64,000 nt of DNA from Symbiodinium natans (GCA_905221605.1 CAJNDS010000791.1:822001-886000); one strand, 5' to 3'; shown: positions 1 to 10,642, counted from the stretch's first letter. The notes: a model not told the origin generated them from the sequence alone. A program made the numbers and translations.

Positions 1-1
1 C

Positions 2-370
2 CGCATGTATTGCTTTGAGCTTTGGGACAAATCTACAGGTGCTTTGGCAGCTGCAAGTTTCGGCCTTGCCATAGGCACGTTCTTCCATGACTTCAGCATG
101 TGCTGCTTGATAAGGGACAAACGGGCCTGTGGCGCAGTCCTTACCAAGGCAATCGGAGCCTTGCTCACCGATTGCGGCGTGGACCTGTGGTATTGGGGCC
201 GCAAGATGCAGTACATGTCCGAATACGAAGCACATGGAGCGAAGGAAATCGCCCGTGCAGATTACTACTATCGGTTGCGCAAAGACATCAATAAAGAGCT
301 CTTCATGGACCCAGCAGCTGCGATCCTCGCTGGCAAGGCCTTGGTGCAGCAGAAGAAGTTGCTCTCCTGA
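2..370 (+). CDS. Leucyl/phenylalanyl-tRNA-protein transferase-like protein, C-terminal part (5' partial)
   Basis: Open frame running in from the left edge and ending at TGA 368-370; the ATG at 5 is probably internal. About 121 residues are visible. The layout resembles the C-terminal half of bacterial Aat, a GNAT-fold enzyme that moves Leu/Phe from aminoacyl-tRNA to a protein N-terminus: a strand with FELWDKSTG, a small-residue strand plus SFGLAIG, then FHDFSM, a helix with RACGAVLTKAIGALL, the strand DLWYWG, and the late motif EIARADYYYRL in place of Aat EIPRxxYLxxL. No intron interrupts the visible part, unlike everything downstream. The family call rests on motif order read by eye; a related GNAT protein is the main alternative. 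The P-to-A change in the EIPR motif is notable. Confidence 0.62.
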   Translation, partial: RMYCFELWDKSTGALAAASFGLAIGTFFHDFSMCCLIRDKRACGAVLTKAIGALLTDCGVDLWYWGRKMQYMSEYEAHGAKEIARADYYYRLRKDINKELFMDPAAAILAGKALVQQKKLLS

Positions 371-1205
371 TCCTCATCATCTTCTCCTCAAATCCTGGGA
401 TAGCCTGGAGCCCTACTGCCATGGACAGAGACGAAACGCCGCAGCGTCCGGCAGCCCGCGAGGGCACATCATTGGTTGAAGAGCACGCTCGGTTAGCCGA
501 CGAGTCGAGCCAACATGCAAGCAGGGCTGGAAAGTGCAGAGGTCTTGCAACACAAGGCTGACTCAACTTGGGACCCTCTTTTGGTTTCAGTGCATCGACT
601 TCGACTTCGTTGTGAAGCACGTTGCAATGCAACTTCTGTGACTTCAACCGTTTTCGGCCTGTTGCCTGTCATCGTCAGGAAGTGTGTTTTGTGCAAGAGC
701 TTGCTCAGCTTCGGATCTGATCCACCCTCATGACCCTGAACAGGCAGACAGGCCGACAGATGTGTAACGAGTGGTAGAAACTCTGCGGACCCTGCGGTCA
801 CATGCAATGCAGAGTACCACCTTGTACCTGAAGCAAAAAGTGTGGCTCTAATTACCCTGCACTACAAATAAGTCCAATACTACAAAGGCAATTGGAACTT
901 CGTGAGTGTGAACAACCTTCGGAACGTTCAGCTCAAGCCAGCATCCTCCTTGACTACAAACTCGCCGGTCGTTGCAATGCTTCTTACGACTACCCTACCC
1001 CTATTTAATCACCAACCCCCACCCCTGTATGGGTCAGGCCTCCGACTCCCTGTGTGTGTTTTCTCCTTTGATTATTCGGCCCCTGATATCTACGGACCCA
1101 CACACATGTGGGTGGCTGTCAAAATTATGATCCCTTTTAGGGTACCCTAAATATTAGGTGCCGTATGAAGAAAGGGACCCAAAAAGGGACTATGAATTTG
1201 GCAAC
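371..1205. other. 3' flank of the first gene; no further gene seen
   Basis: About 830 bases after the TGA at 370. Short open frames occur on both strands (for example around 515-733 and 902-1150) but lack exon-like flanks or recognisable motifs. The stretch lacks the heptamer repeats that start near 1,206, so it may be 3' UTR plus spacer. Confidence 0.4.
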
Positions 1206-1526
1206 CACCGAAAACCCTAAACCCTAAGCCCTAAACCCTGAACCCTGAACCCAAACCCTAAACCAACCACCCATGTGAATCGTGTGCCAGGCCCTGCCGG
1301 TCTTCGGAAAGGAGGGCGGCTGGGTGAACCCGCCGGTGGGCCCCAGACCCATGAGGCCCAGGATTTGAGGTTTCGGGGTCCCCAGACCTCGAGAATCCCG
1401 AGTCCGCGGTGTTGTTTAGGGTTTAGGGTTTAGGGTTTAGGGTTTAGGGTTTAGGGTTTAGGGTTTAGTTTAGGGTTGAGGGTTTAGGGTTTAGGGTTTG
1501 GGGTTTAGGGTTTAGGGTTCAGGGCA
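1206..1526. repeat. Telomere-type heptamers around the first short exon (CCCTAAA upstream, TTTAGGG downstream)
   Basis: CCCTAAA variants at 1,206-1,262 and TTTAGGG variants at 1,411-1,526 lie on either side of a short exon at 1,291-1,355. The two blocks are in opposite orientation, so transcripts could pair across the exon. The same arrangement recurs elsewhere in the window. Confidence 0.85.
1291..1355 (+). CDS. Short exon, unrecognised protein
   Basis: Preceded by CCAG and followed by GC at 1,356. Reads 21 codons plus two bases in one open frame, including VFGKEGGWVNPPVG. The Gly/Pro-rich text looks protein-like and the other two frames are less so. No family recognised. Boundaries chosen as AG acceptor and GC donor, the pattern that works in the kinase gene at 45-53 kb. 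Confidence 0.45.
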
Positions 1527-1962
1527 GAACGGAACATCAACAAATCTTGAAGGTGTTGGTTCCGAGGTTTTGGGACTGAACCGAGGCTCCTAGGATTCAT
1601 GGGTCAAGGTCGCGGTTGCCAGAACTGGGTTTAGGTTTTAGGGTTTGGTGTCTAGGGTTTAGGGCTAACGAGCTCTCGGGGCCTAACGCGTCAGGAACTC
1701 GTGCTCAACTCGACCTGGGAACGGGGGCCTTGCCCCCGAAAGCTTCCAGGGGCGACTTTCGGCCATAATGGGCTGCAAGGTGAGCTGGAATGTCGTGTAC
1801 AGTTGAGCAGTCCCGTTCCACAGATCAACCCTGGGACGAGCCCCGAAGATACAAAAACACTTTCGGGCGCAGGGCGCCCGGTACGCCCAAGCCCTGAACC
1901 CTAAACCCTGAACCCTAAACCCTGAACCCTAAACCCTGAACCCTAAATCCTAAACCCTGCAG

Positions 1963-2026
1963 CCCCCATCGTCTCCTGGAGGGCGCGGGTCTCGAATCTG
2001 AATGAACCGCGGGCTGCACTTGAAGG
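1963..2026 (+). CDS. Short exon, unrecognised protein
   Basis: Follows GCAG after a CCCTAAA-rich intron. One open frame reads PIVSWRARVSNLNEPRAALE. A GC donor fits at 2,027. The downstream intron changes to G/T-rich TTTAGGG-like text. Function unknown. Confidence 0.42.
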
Positions 2027-2317
2027 GCAGTCGGGATTCGGATGGAGGGGGGGTTTTCGGGGGTTTTATAGGGGTTTAGGGGCTTAGTGTTGGTTTACGG
2101 GGTCAGGGTCAGGGGTCCAGGGGTTTGAGGCTGCCGGGGTTTGGGGGTTTAGGGGTTTAGGGTCTAGGGATCTGTCGTGTTTGAGGTTCAGGGCTGGAGG
2201 GTCTTCTGATGGTTCCTTCTGGTTTTAACCAGCTCAGAGTATTTGCAATCTCGCCAAGCCCCTATACTGTACTTACAGTTTAGGCTTGGGACCCCCACCC
2301 CGTAACCCTCTGCCAAG

Positions 2318-2377
2318 GACAGCTGGAACAATCCATCCGTCCGGGATGCACTGGCGACTTGGCCGCTGTCCTTTTAT
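2318..2377 (+). CDS. Short exon, unrecognised protein
   Basis: Twenty whole codons between CCAAG and GTTTGG, reading DSWNNPSVRDALATWPLSFY. Phase 0 at both ends. It probably belongs to the same gene as the neighbouring + strand exons at 1,291, 1,963 and 2,706. No domain recognised. Confidence 0.45.
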
Positions 2378-2705
2378 GTTTGGGAACCAAAACCTTGAAC
2401 TCTAAACCCGGAACTCTGAACCCTAAACCTGGGGGGGGGGGGGGCTGGGCATGTGGGGGTCGAAAGATAGGCTTCTGCTTCTAGGCCGTATCTGAAAATG
2501 CTGGTTCTTGGATTCTTGGTTGGCGATTCTTGAATGAGTGGCCATGGTAGTTTCAATCTGTAAGGGTGTTCCAAAAACGCAGGAGGTTCAGGGTTAATTA
2601 CCTGGTTTACACGTGTGAATGATGGTGACGGCCCAAGCAGCAGATCACACTTCCCCTCTGAAGCCCTGAGCCTCTCTTTAACTTATTGCTTTTTGTTGTT
2701 TTCAG

Positions 2706-2756
2706 AATCATGTTCATGAATACCCGCTGCCCCAAAGAACCGGAGCCCACTATGTT
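2706..2756 (+). CDS. Short exon, unrecognised protein
   Basis: Follows a good polypyrimidine acceptor, TTGTTTTCAG. One frame reads NHVHEYPLPQRTGAHYV; a GT donor fits at 2,754 or 2,757. The open frame continues to a TGA at about 2,782 if unspliced. Function unknown. Confidence 0.45.
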
Positions 2757-2881
2757 GTCCCAAATTCCGGGGACTTGACTTGAGCATATCGTCGACCCTC
2801 CCCCACCCCCCCCCCCCCACCAAAAAAAGGAAAGAAAGATAAGAAAGAAAAAAGGAACTCAAAGCGTGACAAGCCACATAG

Positions 2882-2962
2882 CAGCACATGCAACCGAGGA
2901 GATGGAGCCCTTCTGCTATCCCATGAACCGGGAGCAGCTGACGCGCCACATCTTGCGCCTGG
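2882..2962 (+). CDS. Short exon, unrecognised protein
   Basis: Follows CATAG. Open frame includes EEMEPFCYPMNREQLTRHIL, an acidic start then an amphipathic stretch. A GC donor fits near 2,963. Followed by a TTTAGGG-rich intron. Function unknown. Confidence 0.45.
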
Positions 2963-3094
2963 GCGCTACAGGGCACTCGGGTTCAGGAGTTGCTGAGGAG
3001 GCTGGGGTTGGGTTTAGGGTTTAGGGTTAAAGGTTTAGGGTTTAGGGTTTAGGGTTTAAGGTTTGATTTTTTGGGGTTTTGGGGTTGAGGAAAC

Positions 3095-3274
3095 ATGTGC
3101 ATGCACTCGGTGGAACTGGCAGAGGAGAGATGTAGAGATGAGTGCCGGGCAGTGCGTGGATCTGATGTCTCCACGAAAAGATGCGACTGGCAAGAGTGTC
3201 ATTGTTCCATGGCGGTATGGCCACTGTACGGAAGGTCGTTGGGCGTCACACAGCAAGGCTTCACACGATCGTGA
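3095..3274 (+). CDS. Cysteine-rich small open frame, uncertain
   Basis: ATG at 3,095 to TGA at 3,272-3,274, 59 codons. Contains a cluster of cysteines (ERCRDEC, then KRCDWQECHC). The composition looks coding, but another frame of the same DNA is also open, so this could be one exon of a larger gene or chance. It ends just before the GA-rich microsatellite. Confidence 0.28.
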   Translation: MCMHSVELAEERCRDECRAVRGSDVSTKRCDWQECHCSMAVWPLYGRSLGVTQQGFTRS

Positions 3275-3389
3275 GTTGTGAAGTGTAACTGCCTGGGTAG
3301 CGGCATGTTGCATCACAGGAACCAGAGCAACAGCGAGAGTTAGCGCGAGAACGAGAGTTAGCGCGAGAGCGAGAGGGATAGCGAAAGCG

Positions 3390-3476
3390 CGAGTGAGAGA
3401 GGGAGAGGGAGAGGGAGAGGGAGAGGGAGAGGGAGAGGGAGAGGGAGAGGGAGAGGGAGAGGGAGAGGGAGAGGGA

Positions 3477-3556
<80 letters not shown>

Positions 3557-3815
3557 GAGAGAGGGGGAGAGAGGGGGAGAGAGGGGGAGAGAGGGGAGAT
3601 GAGAGAGGGGGAGAGAGGGGGAGGAGAGGAGGGGGGAGAGAGGGGGAGAGAGGGGGAGAGAGGGGGGGGAGGAGGAGAGAGGAGGAGAGAGGAGGAGAGA
3701 GGAGGAGAGAGGAGGAGAGAGGAGGAGAGAGGAGGAGAGAGGAGGAGAGAGGAGGAGAGAGGAGGAGAGAGGAGGAGAGAGGAGGAGAGAGAGGGAGGGA
3801 GAGAGGGAGGGAGAG
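3390..3815. repeat. Purine-only microsatellite (GGGAGA, GA, GGAGGAGAGA blocks)
   Basis: More than 400 bases of almost pure G/A on the + strand in successive blocks: GGGAGA hexamers, a pure GA run (about 3,483-3,552), GGGGGAGAGA-type units, then GGAGGAGAGA decamers to about 3,790. Long ORFs on both strands here (337 aa on the minus strand, Ser/Leu/Pro-rich) are by-products of the repeat. Confidence 0.95.
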
Positions 3816-4560
3816 GCGAGAGAGACAAGGAATATAAGTAAAGATAAATGGAAGGGTGGCAAGAGAAAGGAAGACAGAGAGCAGAGAAGAGATACGAGAA
3901 AAGGAGACAAGAGAGAAGAGAGGAGAAAAAAGAGATAAGAGAGAAGAAAGAAGGAATAGCGATGAGAGAAAGTGAGAGAGCTAGCCCTTCGGCTTCTTGC
4001 TTCCAGGAAGGTGCGGAGGAAGCAAGCGGGTGTTCCTGACGAGGAGAATGATCCCGAGTTCCAGGTCACTGACGTCAGGCCGGCCTGGGGTGCTGTTGAA
4101 ACGGGCTCCGGGTTTCGGGTTCTGGGCTTAGGGTTTATAGGTTGGAGGATTGAACTCTAAGCCCTGGAAGTTTGGGTTCCGAAGACCTTCCTCCAGGCTC
4201 TGACCTCCTCTGATCCTTAACCTCGACACCTGAAATCTTACAGCCTATCGCACCTCAATCCTGTGTCAATACAGAAGCTGATGCGTCGCAGTTCAACAAA
4301 ATCTGTGACGTATGAAACTCTCCAAGACGCAGGCCTTAGAGCAGGCCACTCTCACTTCGAAGCCCCTAGTAGTGTTTTAGGATGGTTCAGGTATCCCGTT
4401 CCTGCCTTTTGGCACTTTCCCAGATGATGCCCGAAGCAGGTACCACCTCTTCAAGGGCCAGATGGCGCAGCGCTGAGTGTCAAGGCCTGGATTTTCCTGC
4501 GACTGGGACACTAAACCCAAAACCCAAAACCCTAAACCCTAAACCCCCCCGTGAACTCAG

Positions 4561-4593
4561 ACCGCGCAGAAGGCAGAGGCTGCATCCGAGGCT
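4561..4593 (+). CDS. Short exon, predicted helical segment
   Basis: Eleven codons between CTCAG and GCGTCT reading TAQKAEAASEA, a typical alanine/glutamate helix. The upstream intron ends in CCCTAAA units. Function unknown. Confidence 0.4.
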
Positions 4594-5396
4594 GCGTCTA
4601 GGACCTAGAAGCTATCAGAGTCACGATGTAGTGAACCTCCAGCTCTCAGCACCCTCAACTAGCCCCCCGCCTTCCCCTACACCCTCAACCCTAAATCCTC
4701 AACCCGAAACCCTACACCCTAAACACTTTAGCGGATAAGGGGCCATAAGGGGCGTTTAGGTTTGTGAGCCTTGACAGGCGACGAGCCGAGCCGATACTGG
4801 CCCGGCCTGTGCGAGCCACGTCTCACAACAGTCCCCCTGGTTCTTAGTAGGGAACAACCCTAAACCCTAAACCCAAACCCCTAAACCCTAAGCCCTAAAC
4901 CCTAAGCGCTACAAAAAACCGTTAGGAGATTATAGAGCGTACCCATTCCCTCATTCCCTACTAAGAACCAGCTAGCCGTCCTGCATCCATGGCCTTACAG
5001 CTCTCGATCCCTATATGGGGGTGTACGAAAAAGGGACCCCCTCAATATAAACCTCAAAATATAGAATTCCCTTTTGTATAAGGACCCAAATAAGGTACCC
5101 CCCCCCCCCCCCCCCCCCCGCTAATTTCGCAAGCCCCCATATCCCTACATGCTCAAGCCTCTATGCTTAGAGTGTAGTGTCCTTGGTTGTTTTCAGTGGT
5201 GCTTGTCCCCGCCCCTCCAAAAAGCGGATCGTTATCCTACTCGTTGCGCGACTCAGAACTACTCAGCAACCCTCAAGTAAACCTTCTCACAAAGGGCAAT
5301 TAAGGCCCCCCCATGTCAAGAGGTCCCTAGGCCAGGACCCCATCCCCGAAGCCTTGAAGAAATTGTAGTGTAGGCTCTCTCAAGACCTTTGTTTGC

Positions 5397-5790
5397 TTGG
5401 GCAGCCTCCGCGAAATTTGCTTGGAGAAACTGGCGACTGGGGTCGAGGGTCGAAGGCAGTTGACAGTCATGAGGGATTCGATATCTTGTTGCCATGCAGA
5501 GTTTGGGCAACTTCCCAACCTAGCAGTTCCCACACGCTTGCATGACGATTCCGTCAGCAGCATAGCTTTAACACTAGCCAGAGGCCCTCAAGCTACTAAA
5601 AACTGCCTTACTGTCTGGGGCCAATGACATGTTGTGCCAGTGGCAGAGTTTCTGAAATGTTCAAAAGCAAAGGCCATGAGAGCCAGCTTTCGTCATCCTT
5701 CCAGCCTTTTCACCCAGGCCCTACAAGCCACGAAAATTAAGGGCTGGCCTATGCTGGCGCGAAAAGAAGAAGGAGAGACCCAAAGCCTCT
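5397..5790 (+). pseudogene. Coding-like frame interrupted by one in-frame TGA
   Basis: One frame is open from about 5,397 to TGA at 5,625-5,627, then continues open and protein-like to about 5,790, with text such as LREICLEKLATGVEGRRQ before the stop and EFLKCSKAKAMRASFRH after it. It may be a decayed retrocopy, a coding end followed by chance open sequence, or an unrecognised intron. No family recognised. Confidence 0.3.
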
Positions 5791-6187
5791 GAAGCGTGGG
5801 TGTTGGGGCTCAGGCAGGGCCTTATGGTAGCTGGAGGGACGACCTGGGAGCAATTTCTTTAGCACACTTTGTTGGGAAGCGTTTGTGCAAGAGCTTCGTT
5901 CCAGAAAACCCCAAAACCCCAACCCAGCGCTCAAATCACCAACCCAGCCTAAGCCTCCACATGCCCCTAAACCCTAAACCCTAAACCCCAAACCCTAAAC
6001 CCGAAGCCCTACACCATAAACCCTAAACCCTAAACCTTATATGGGTTGGTGGTCTCTTTAAGTAGGGTTTCTGTTTTATAGGGGGTTCTTACAAGGGTAT
6101 CTAGGGGCTATGTTAAGGTATAAGGGTAGCAGATAAAGAGGCCGCCGGCCTTTATAACCTAAACCCTATTAGGCTCTTCCTGAACAG

Positions 6188-6224
6188 GCTCTGGGCCGCC
6201 ACGGTCGCCAGCCTGCTGCTTGAG
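6188..6224 (+). CDS. Short exon, hydrophobic helix
   Basis: Follows AACAG and precedes a GC donor at 6,225. Reads LWAATVASLLLE in phase 1, possibly part of a membrane segment or buried helix. Function unknown. Confidence 0.42.
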
Positions 6225-6532
6225 GCAGCTTAGAGTTCCAGTTTAGTTCGGGTTCAGGGTTCAGGGCTTAGGCTTCAGGGTTTAGGGTTCGGGGTTCAGG
6301 GTTCAGGGCTCAGGGCTTAGGCTTGCTGAGGGGGGCTTAGGGGCTTTTGGCTTGAGGGCTTTGAGTGGGCTTCGAGGAGATCTCACTGGACGGGTATGGG
6401 ACCTTGATGGATTATTTCTTTTGCCCATATTTTCCCAGCAGACAAAACTGGAGAGTGCGGCTAAGAGGCGGTGATCTTCCCAGATACAAAGCGCAGCCCA
6501 ACACCAACCCAAGACTCTTCAACCCCGAAAGC

Positions 6533-6620
6533 CTAAACCCTAAACCCTAAACCCTAAACCCTAAACCCTAAACCCTAAACCCTAAACCCTGAACCCTGAA
6601 CCCTAAACCCTGAACCCTTC
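6533..6620. repeat. CCCTAAA array
   Basis: About eight near-perfect CCCTAAA units followed by CCCTGAA variants. Intron filler between unrecognised exons. Confidence 0.9.
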
Positions 6621-7233
6621 AAACCCCCAACCTCTGAAGCCCCATAAGCAGCATGACCCCTTCCTGTCAAAAGGTGGGCAGTCAGAGCTTCGTGGTACAG
6701 CGCTTCAGTGGCACAATGCCTTTGTTTAGTTCAGGTCTGACGGGCTCTCAAGTTTTGTTAAGTTTCGGGTTTGAGGTCTTTGGGGCTTAGAGCTCAGAGA
6801 GTTTGGGGTTGCGAGGTTTTGGGCCTAAGGGGTTCGTGTACTGCGTTTTATGCTTTCGGGTTTGGAGACCCAGCAAGGAGTCTACAGGCCCAACCCCCTT
6901 ATTAGCATCCATCGTGATAACGGTATTCTTGTTGCTTCATTTGTCCTTCACGTGCGTTTCACTTAGTTGCCTTTTTTTGTCTTTCAATAGTTGTTTATTG
7001 CTACTACTGTTGTTGTTACTACTTGTGACATTATGTGTATTCGCGCTTGTGTCTAGTTGCTCTTACCATCTGGGCAGCACGACGCCTTGAGGGCCCACAT
7101 TCTACACCCAACGTAGTGAGCGTGCGTGGGTGGGTAGGTGGGTGGTTGGGTGGTTGGGTAGGTGCCTCTTCCTTGCTCTTGTGTGTGTGTGTGTCTTCAG
7201 TATACCTGGGTTTAAACTCACATGCCTTTTCAG

Positions 7234-7290
7234 ATAGAAAGCTCCTGCTGCTCGTAGATGATGAGGCTTGCCCTGGACTCCGGCAACCAG
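7234..7290 (+). CDS. Short exon with LLLLVDDEA
   Basis: Follows TTTTCAG; ends at CCAG before GC. Reads RKLLLLVDDEACPGLRQP. The hydrophobic strand ending in DDE recalls the first strand of a response-regulator receiver domain, but no other receiver motif is visible nearby, so the link is only suggestive. Confidence 0.4.
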
Positions 7291-7374
7291 GCCGCGTCAA
7301 GTGCAGGCCTGCACATCCAGCCCTAGACTCCCCAGACCCTAAGCCGCAGGGCTTAGGGTTTTAGGGCTTACGGG

Positions 7375-7463
7375 TTCATAGGGTTTAGGGTTTAGGGTTT
7401 AGGGTTTAGGTTTAAGGGTTTAGGGTTTGGGGTTTAGGGTTTAGGTAGGGTTTAGGTTTAGGG
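7375..7463. repeat. TTTAGGG array
   Basis: Run of TTTAGGG and one-base variants in the intron between the exons at 7,234 and 7,679. Confidence 0.85.
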
Positions 7464-7678
7464 AAGAAGCTCCCAAACCAGCCCCTAAAACCCAGAGTAT
7501 GGAGAGTATGGGTTCCCCCTTTCAAGCGAGGGAGCGAGGGCCAGATTGGATGGTTCGCCCCCTTCTGCCGATGCACAAATGTGCGCTGTACACTGTATAC
7601 ATAGCCTGAACTCCCCTCTTTGGCCCGTATCTCTGAAGACCGACCCCAAGGCCTAAGCTTGACCCCAAGCCCCTGCAG

Positions 7679-7752
7679 ACATCAGAAGCGAGGTGCAAGA
7701 CATGACGAGGGTCGACCCGAGGACCACTCTGCCAGGTTTTTCCGGTGGGGAC
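7679..7752 (+). CDS. Short exon, unrecognised protein
   Basis: Follows CTGCAG; a GT donor fits at 7,753. Twenty-four codons including IRSEVQDMTRVDPRTTLPGF. Coding-like in this frame only. Likely in the same gene as the exon at 7,867. Confidence 0.48.
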
Positions 7753-7866
7753 GTGCTGTCTCAGAGCTCCTTCTGAGGCTTTTGGGGCTACATCTTGGTG
7801 AGGGTTCCGGGGGGGCTCTAAGGGGGATTCTAGGACCCCGATTGGGAGAAGTTGCCTGGGCAAGAG

Positions 7867-7923
7867 GAGACGCTGGTCAACATGACCATTGGCGGCCCGG
7901 GGACTTTGATCGTCCGAGATGGA
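7867..7923 (+). CDS. Short exon, beta-rich segment
   Basis: Nineteen whole codons between CAAGAG and GTTAAG, including TLVNMTIGGPGTLIVRDG. The pattern suggests adjacent beta strands. Followed directly by a TTTAGGG array. Function unknown. Confidence 0.5.
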
Positions 7924-7924
7924 G

Positions 7925-8000
7925 TTAAGGGTTTAGGTTTAGGGTTTAGGGTTTAGGGTTTAGGGTTTAGGGTTTAGGGTTTAGGGTTTAGGGTGTGGGG
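7925..8000. repeat. TTTAGGG array
   Basis: About ten TTTAGGG units starting two bases after the proposed exon end at 7,923, so the donor site abuts the repeat. Confidence 0.9.
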
Positions 8001-9118
8001 CTTAGGGTGGATGATTGAGGACTTGCAAACCCTCAGCCCGGAGCCTTAAAGCCTGCAAGCCCTAAACCCATCAGCCCAGCCCAGGGGATGGTTGTTGGAA
8101 GTGTGCTAAGTCAGCACTGGCTCGCACCCTGCGTGGTTCACCCTCCCACTTGACCGAAGCTGCTGTTTTTGCTTTTAAATGTTGTTTTTTTTGGATTTAG
8201 GGGTTGTGAGAGTTTAAGGGTTTAAGGAGGTTTAGGGCCTCCTGACTTGGATCAGCCGAAAGTGGGCAAGAGGCCGCAGCCTTCAACAACAGCCCGCAGC
8301 CCTAAGCGGCCTTGTGCTGCACAGAACTCAGCCTGGCTCCTTTGGCGAAACCTACAAAATTATTGGCAGAAAGCGTGTTTTTGTAGCAAATGCAGGTCCG
8401 GCAGAGGCCTGGCTTTCTGAATTCTGAGCTTGGACGATACGGGGGTGCAAAGCCAACCCGACCAAACCATGTTGCGTTTAAAGTGTTGCCTTCTTGTCTA
8501 CCTTCTCAAGCCTCTTGCGTGACCCCAACCCCCCACAAGCCAATGCCTCTGTCTAGAATTTCGGCCAGTCTCCATCCCCAAGTTTAGGGTTGGGGGCTGT
8601 TGAAGGTCTAGGGTTTAGGGTTCAGAGTTCTCCGGGTTTAGGGAACAGGGCGGGGCGTGAGAGCAGGATGAAGCAACTCAGGTTTGAAATTTAGGAGCAT
8701 TTCTTTCGCACAGGTCGCGGCTTTCGCTGTTCCCTGCCCGACCCTTCCGCACGTGCCGAGGAGGCAACGGAAAGCTTTCTCACGACTCTCCGAACCCTAC
8801 ACCGTCAACTCAAGACCATAAACCTACATCCGAAAGCCCTACGCCCGAAGCTTTGAGCCCGAAGCCTCGGGCCCTGAGCCCGGAGCCCTAAGGTCTGAGC
8901 CCGGAGAACTGAGACCTGCACTTTTAGCCCTGCACTTTGAACCCCAAACGCCGGCTCATGCCTCATATCACTCCTTCCCTTTGGGAGCTCGGAATCCTAC
9001 ACCCGCAGCCCGAACCGCTTCGTTTTTGTTTCTGTATGTGTGACGAGTTCTGAAGGGGGATCTGAGTTGTGAAAGGGGGGATTGGGGGTCCCTATTTAAT
9101 GATTCAATAGGGGCCCAG

Positions 9119-9610
9119 ATGCCCAAATTCGCCAGGAAGAACCAACAAGTTTTCAGAGGAGCCGCAACCTCACAGTTGGAAACGCAAAAGCCGAACTTGT
9201 TTCCTGGCTTTCTTCTGCAAGCTTCCTGCATTTTGATTGTTTCATTATTTTTAAGTTTGTTTTTCTGGTTCTTTGTTTCGTTGGGTGTGGTCCAAGGCGG
9301 AAGTAATCAAGGGAGAACTCTTGATGAAGTTCTTGATGCGAGAGACCTGAAAAAATGCAGACCCTGCAAATCAAACATGCCCCTAAATTCTTTAAGTTGG
9401 AAATCTAGGCTGCTCTTGCATGTTAAGACAGTCCCCAGTGGGGCGGAAATTGTGTGGCCTTTTTGGCGTCAACAAAGAGAGCACTTCAAGCCGATGTCGC
9501 CCATGGAAAAAATGGCTCAATATCGAAAGCACAGTAGCGCTTTCTATGCTAGGTATTGCAAGCTTCCGTGGAACTGCTCAACGTTGAAGACGTTGCGGCG
9601 AACAAACTGA
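9119..9610 (+). CDS. 163-codon open frame with a hydrophobic segment, uncertain
   Basis: ATG to TGA with one strongly hydrophobic stretch near residues 37-60 (LIVSLFLSLFFWFFVSLGVV), then a basic, polar tail. It is longer than any neighbouring exon and contains no heptamer repeat. It could be an unspliced gene, a retrocopy or chance. The minus strand is also open over 9,153-9,374. No family recognised. Confidence 0.28.
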   Translation: MPKFARKNQQVFRGAATSQLETQKPNLFPGFLLQASCILIVSLFLSLFFWFFVSLGVVQGGSNQGRTLDEVLDARDLKKCRPCKSNMPLNSLSWKSRLLLHVKTVPSGAEIVWPFWRQQREHFKPMSPMEKMAQYRKHSSAFYARYCKLPWNCSTLKTLRRTN

Positions 9611-9750
9611 CTGGGAAACCGCACCTTTCACCCACGTTTTTTTTGAATCCGTTTGACATCCACGCCGAGCAAATGCTATATAGGACTAATACACCCGAGT
9701 AATTCGACGTTATCAAGAACCATGCTGCAAGAGCCCTGGGCTCTCCCCAG

Positions 9751-9825
9751 ACTGGCTCGTCACTGCAAGCTTCGGAAGCCTGAACCAGGCCAGAAATGCG
9801 GCTGCCCGGTACGCCCGAGCCGTGG
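9751..9825 (+). CDS. Short exon, helical segment
   Basis: Follows CCCCAG. Reads SFGSLNQARNAAARYARAVD, a clear amphipathic helix pattern. The 3' end is uncertain: GT or GC donors fit between 9,808 and 9,825. Confidence 0.45.
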
Positions 9826-10127
9826 ACATGAGAAACCTTGGGGGTTCTCTCTTGCAGGTTTGAACAGGGATTAGGATTTGGAGAGCTTCGGCTTTATGGT
9901 TTTAGAGTTGCGGTTTGTGGATGAGTCGGCCCAAAGCCTCAAAGGCAGTTAGTTCCTTATGCTTAGTCAGAGCAAAGGGTTCGAAATCCTGGGTGAGGTT
10001 TCGCAGGGTGAGGATCTAGGAGAACTAAACCCTAAACCCGAAACCTTAAACCCTAAACCCTAAACCCCCTTAAACCCCTATAAACCCTTATAAACCCCAA
10101 AAAACCCTAAGTGTTGTGCGACAAAAG

Positions 10128-10178
10128 GCTGTGACACGCCGAGCTGCCGCCCTCATTGGCGAGCGCCTCGAAGGGGAG
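10128..10178 (+). CDS. Short exon, helical segment
   Basis: Seventeen whole codons between AAAAG and a GC donor, reading AVTRRAAALIGERLEGE. Flanked by CCCTAAA upstream and T/G-rich repeats downstream. Function unknown. Confidence 0.48.
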
Positions 10179-10446
10179 GCCTGGACTTGGGAAGATCGAT
10201 TTTTTTCTGGCTTAGGGGTTTTTGGGTTTGGGGGTTAGGGGTTTTAGGGTTCAGGGTTTAGGGGTTCGGTGCATACTTAAGCTCCAAACCCTTTTTAAGC
10301 CCTAGACTCCAAACCCTAAACCCCGCTAAGAATGTTCGCAGGGCTTAAGATTGACAAGTAGGAGGCATGTAGCAGGTGTTCCCTGAACCCTAAACCCTGC
10401 CGTTTCCTTACTGACAAACCAACACCGCGAACGGATTCCCGTTCAG

Positions 10447-10505
10447 GTGGCAGAAACCGGTGAGAGCTTCAACTTGCGGGTGGGCGAAAGCTACTCAGCC
10501 GCCAG
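10447..10505 (+). CDS. Short exon, unrecognised protein
   Basis: Follows GTTCAG. Reads VAETGESFNLRVGESYSAAR. Coding signal also extends upstream in the same frame, so the acceptor could lie earlier. A 22-G run begins a few bases downstream. Confidence 0.38.
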
Positions 10506-10506
10506 A

Positions 10507-10528
10507 AAGGGGGGGGGGGGGGGGGGGG
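10507..10528. repeat. Poly-G run
   Basis: About 21 consecutive G just after a proposed exon. Similar homopolymer G or C runs occur at 5,099, 15,338, 21,130, 22,416, 28,360 and 48,751. Confidence 0.95.
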
Positions 10529-10642
10529 CGTTGGGACGGACAGCCCGAAACTCCCCATACCTGACCGTTTTGGGTGATTGTTTGGGGGTTCGATGATCTG
10601 CTTTTCTACAGTTCCCTAAACTCTCTACGGGGGAGCTCCCAG

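Noticed and set aside
3056-4069. 337-codon minus ORF rich in Ser, Leu and Pro
   Set aside because: It is a translation of the purine microsatellite; only the flanks are unique.
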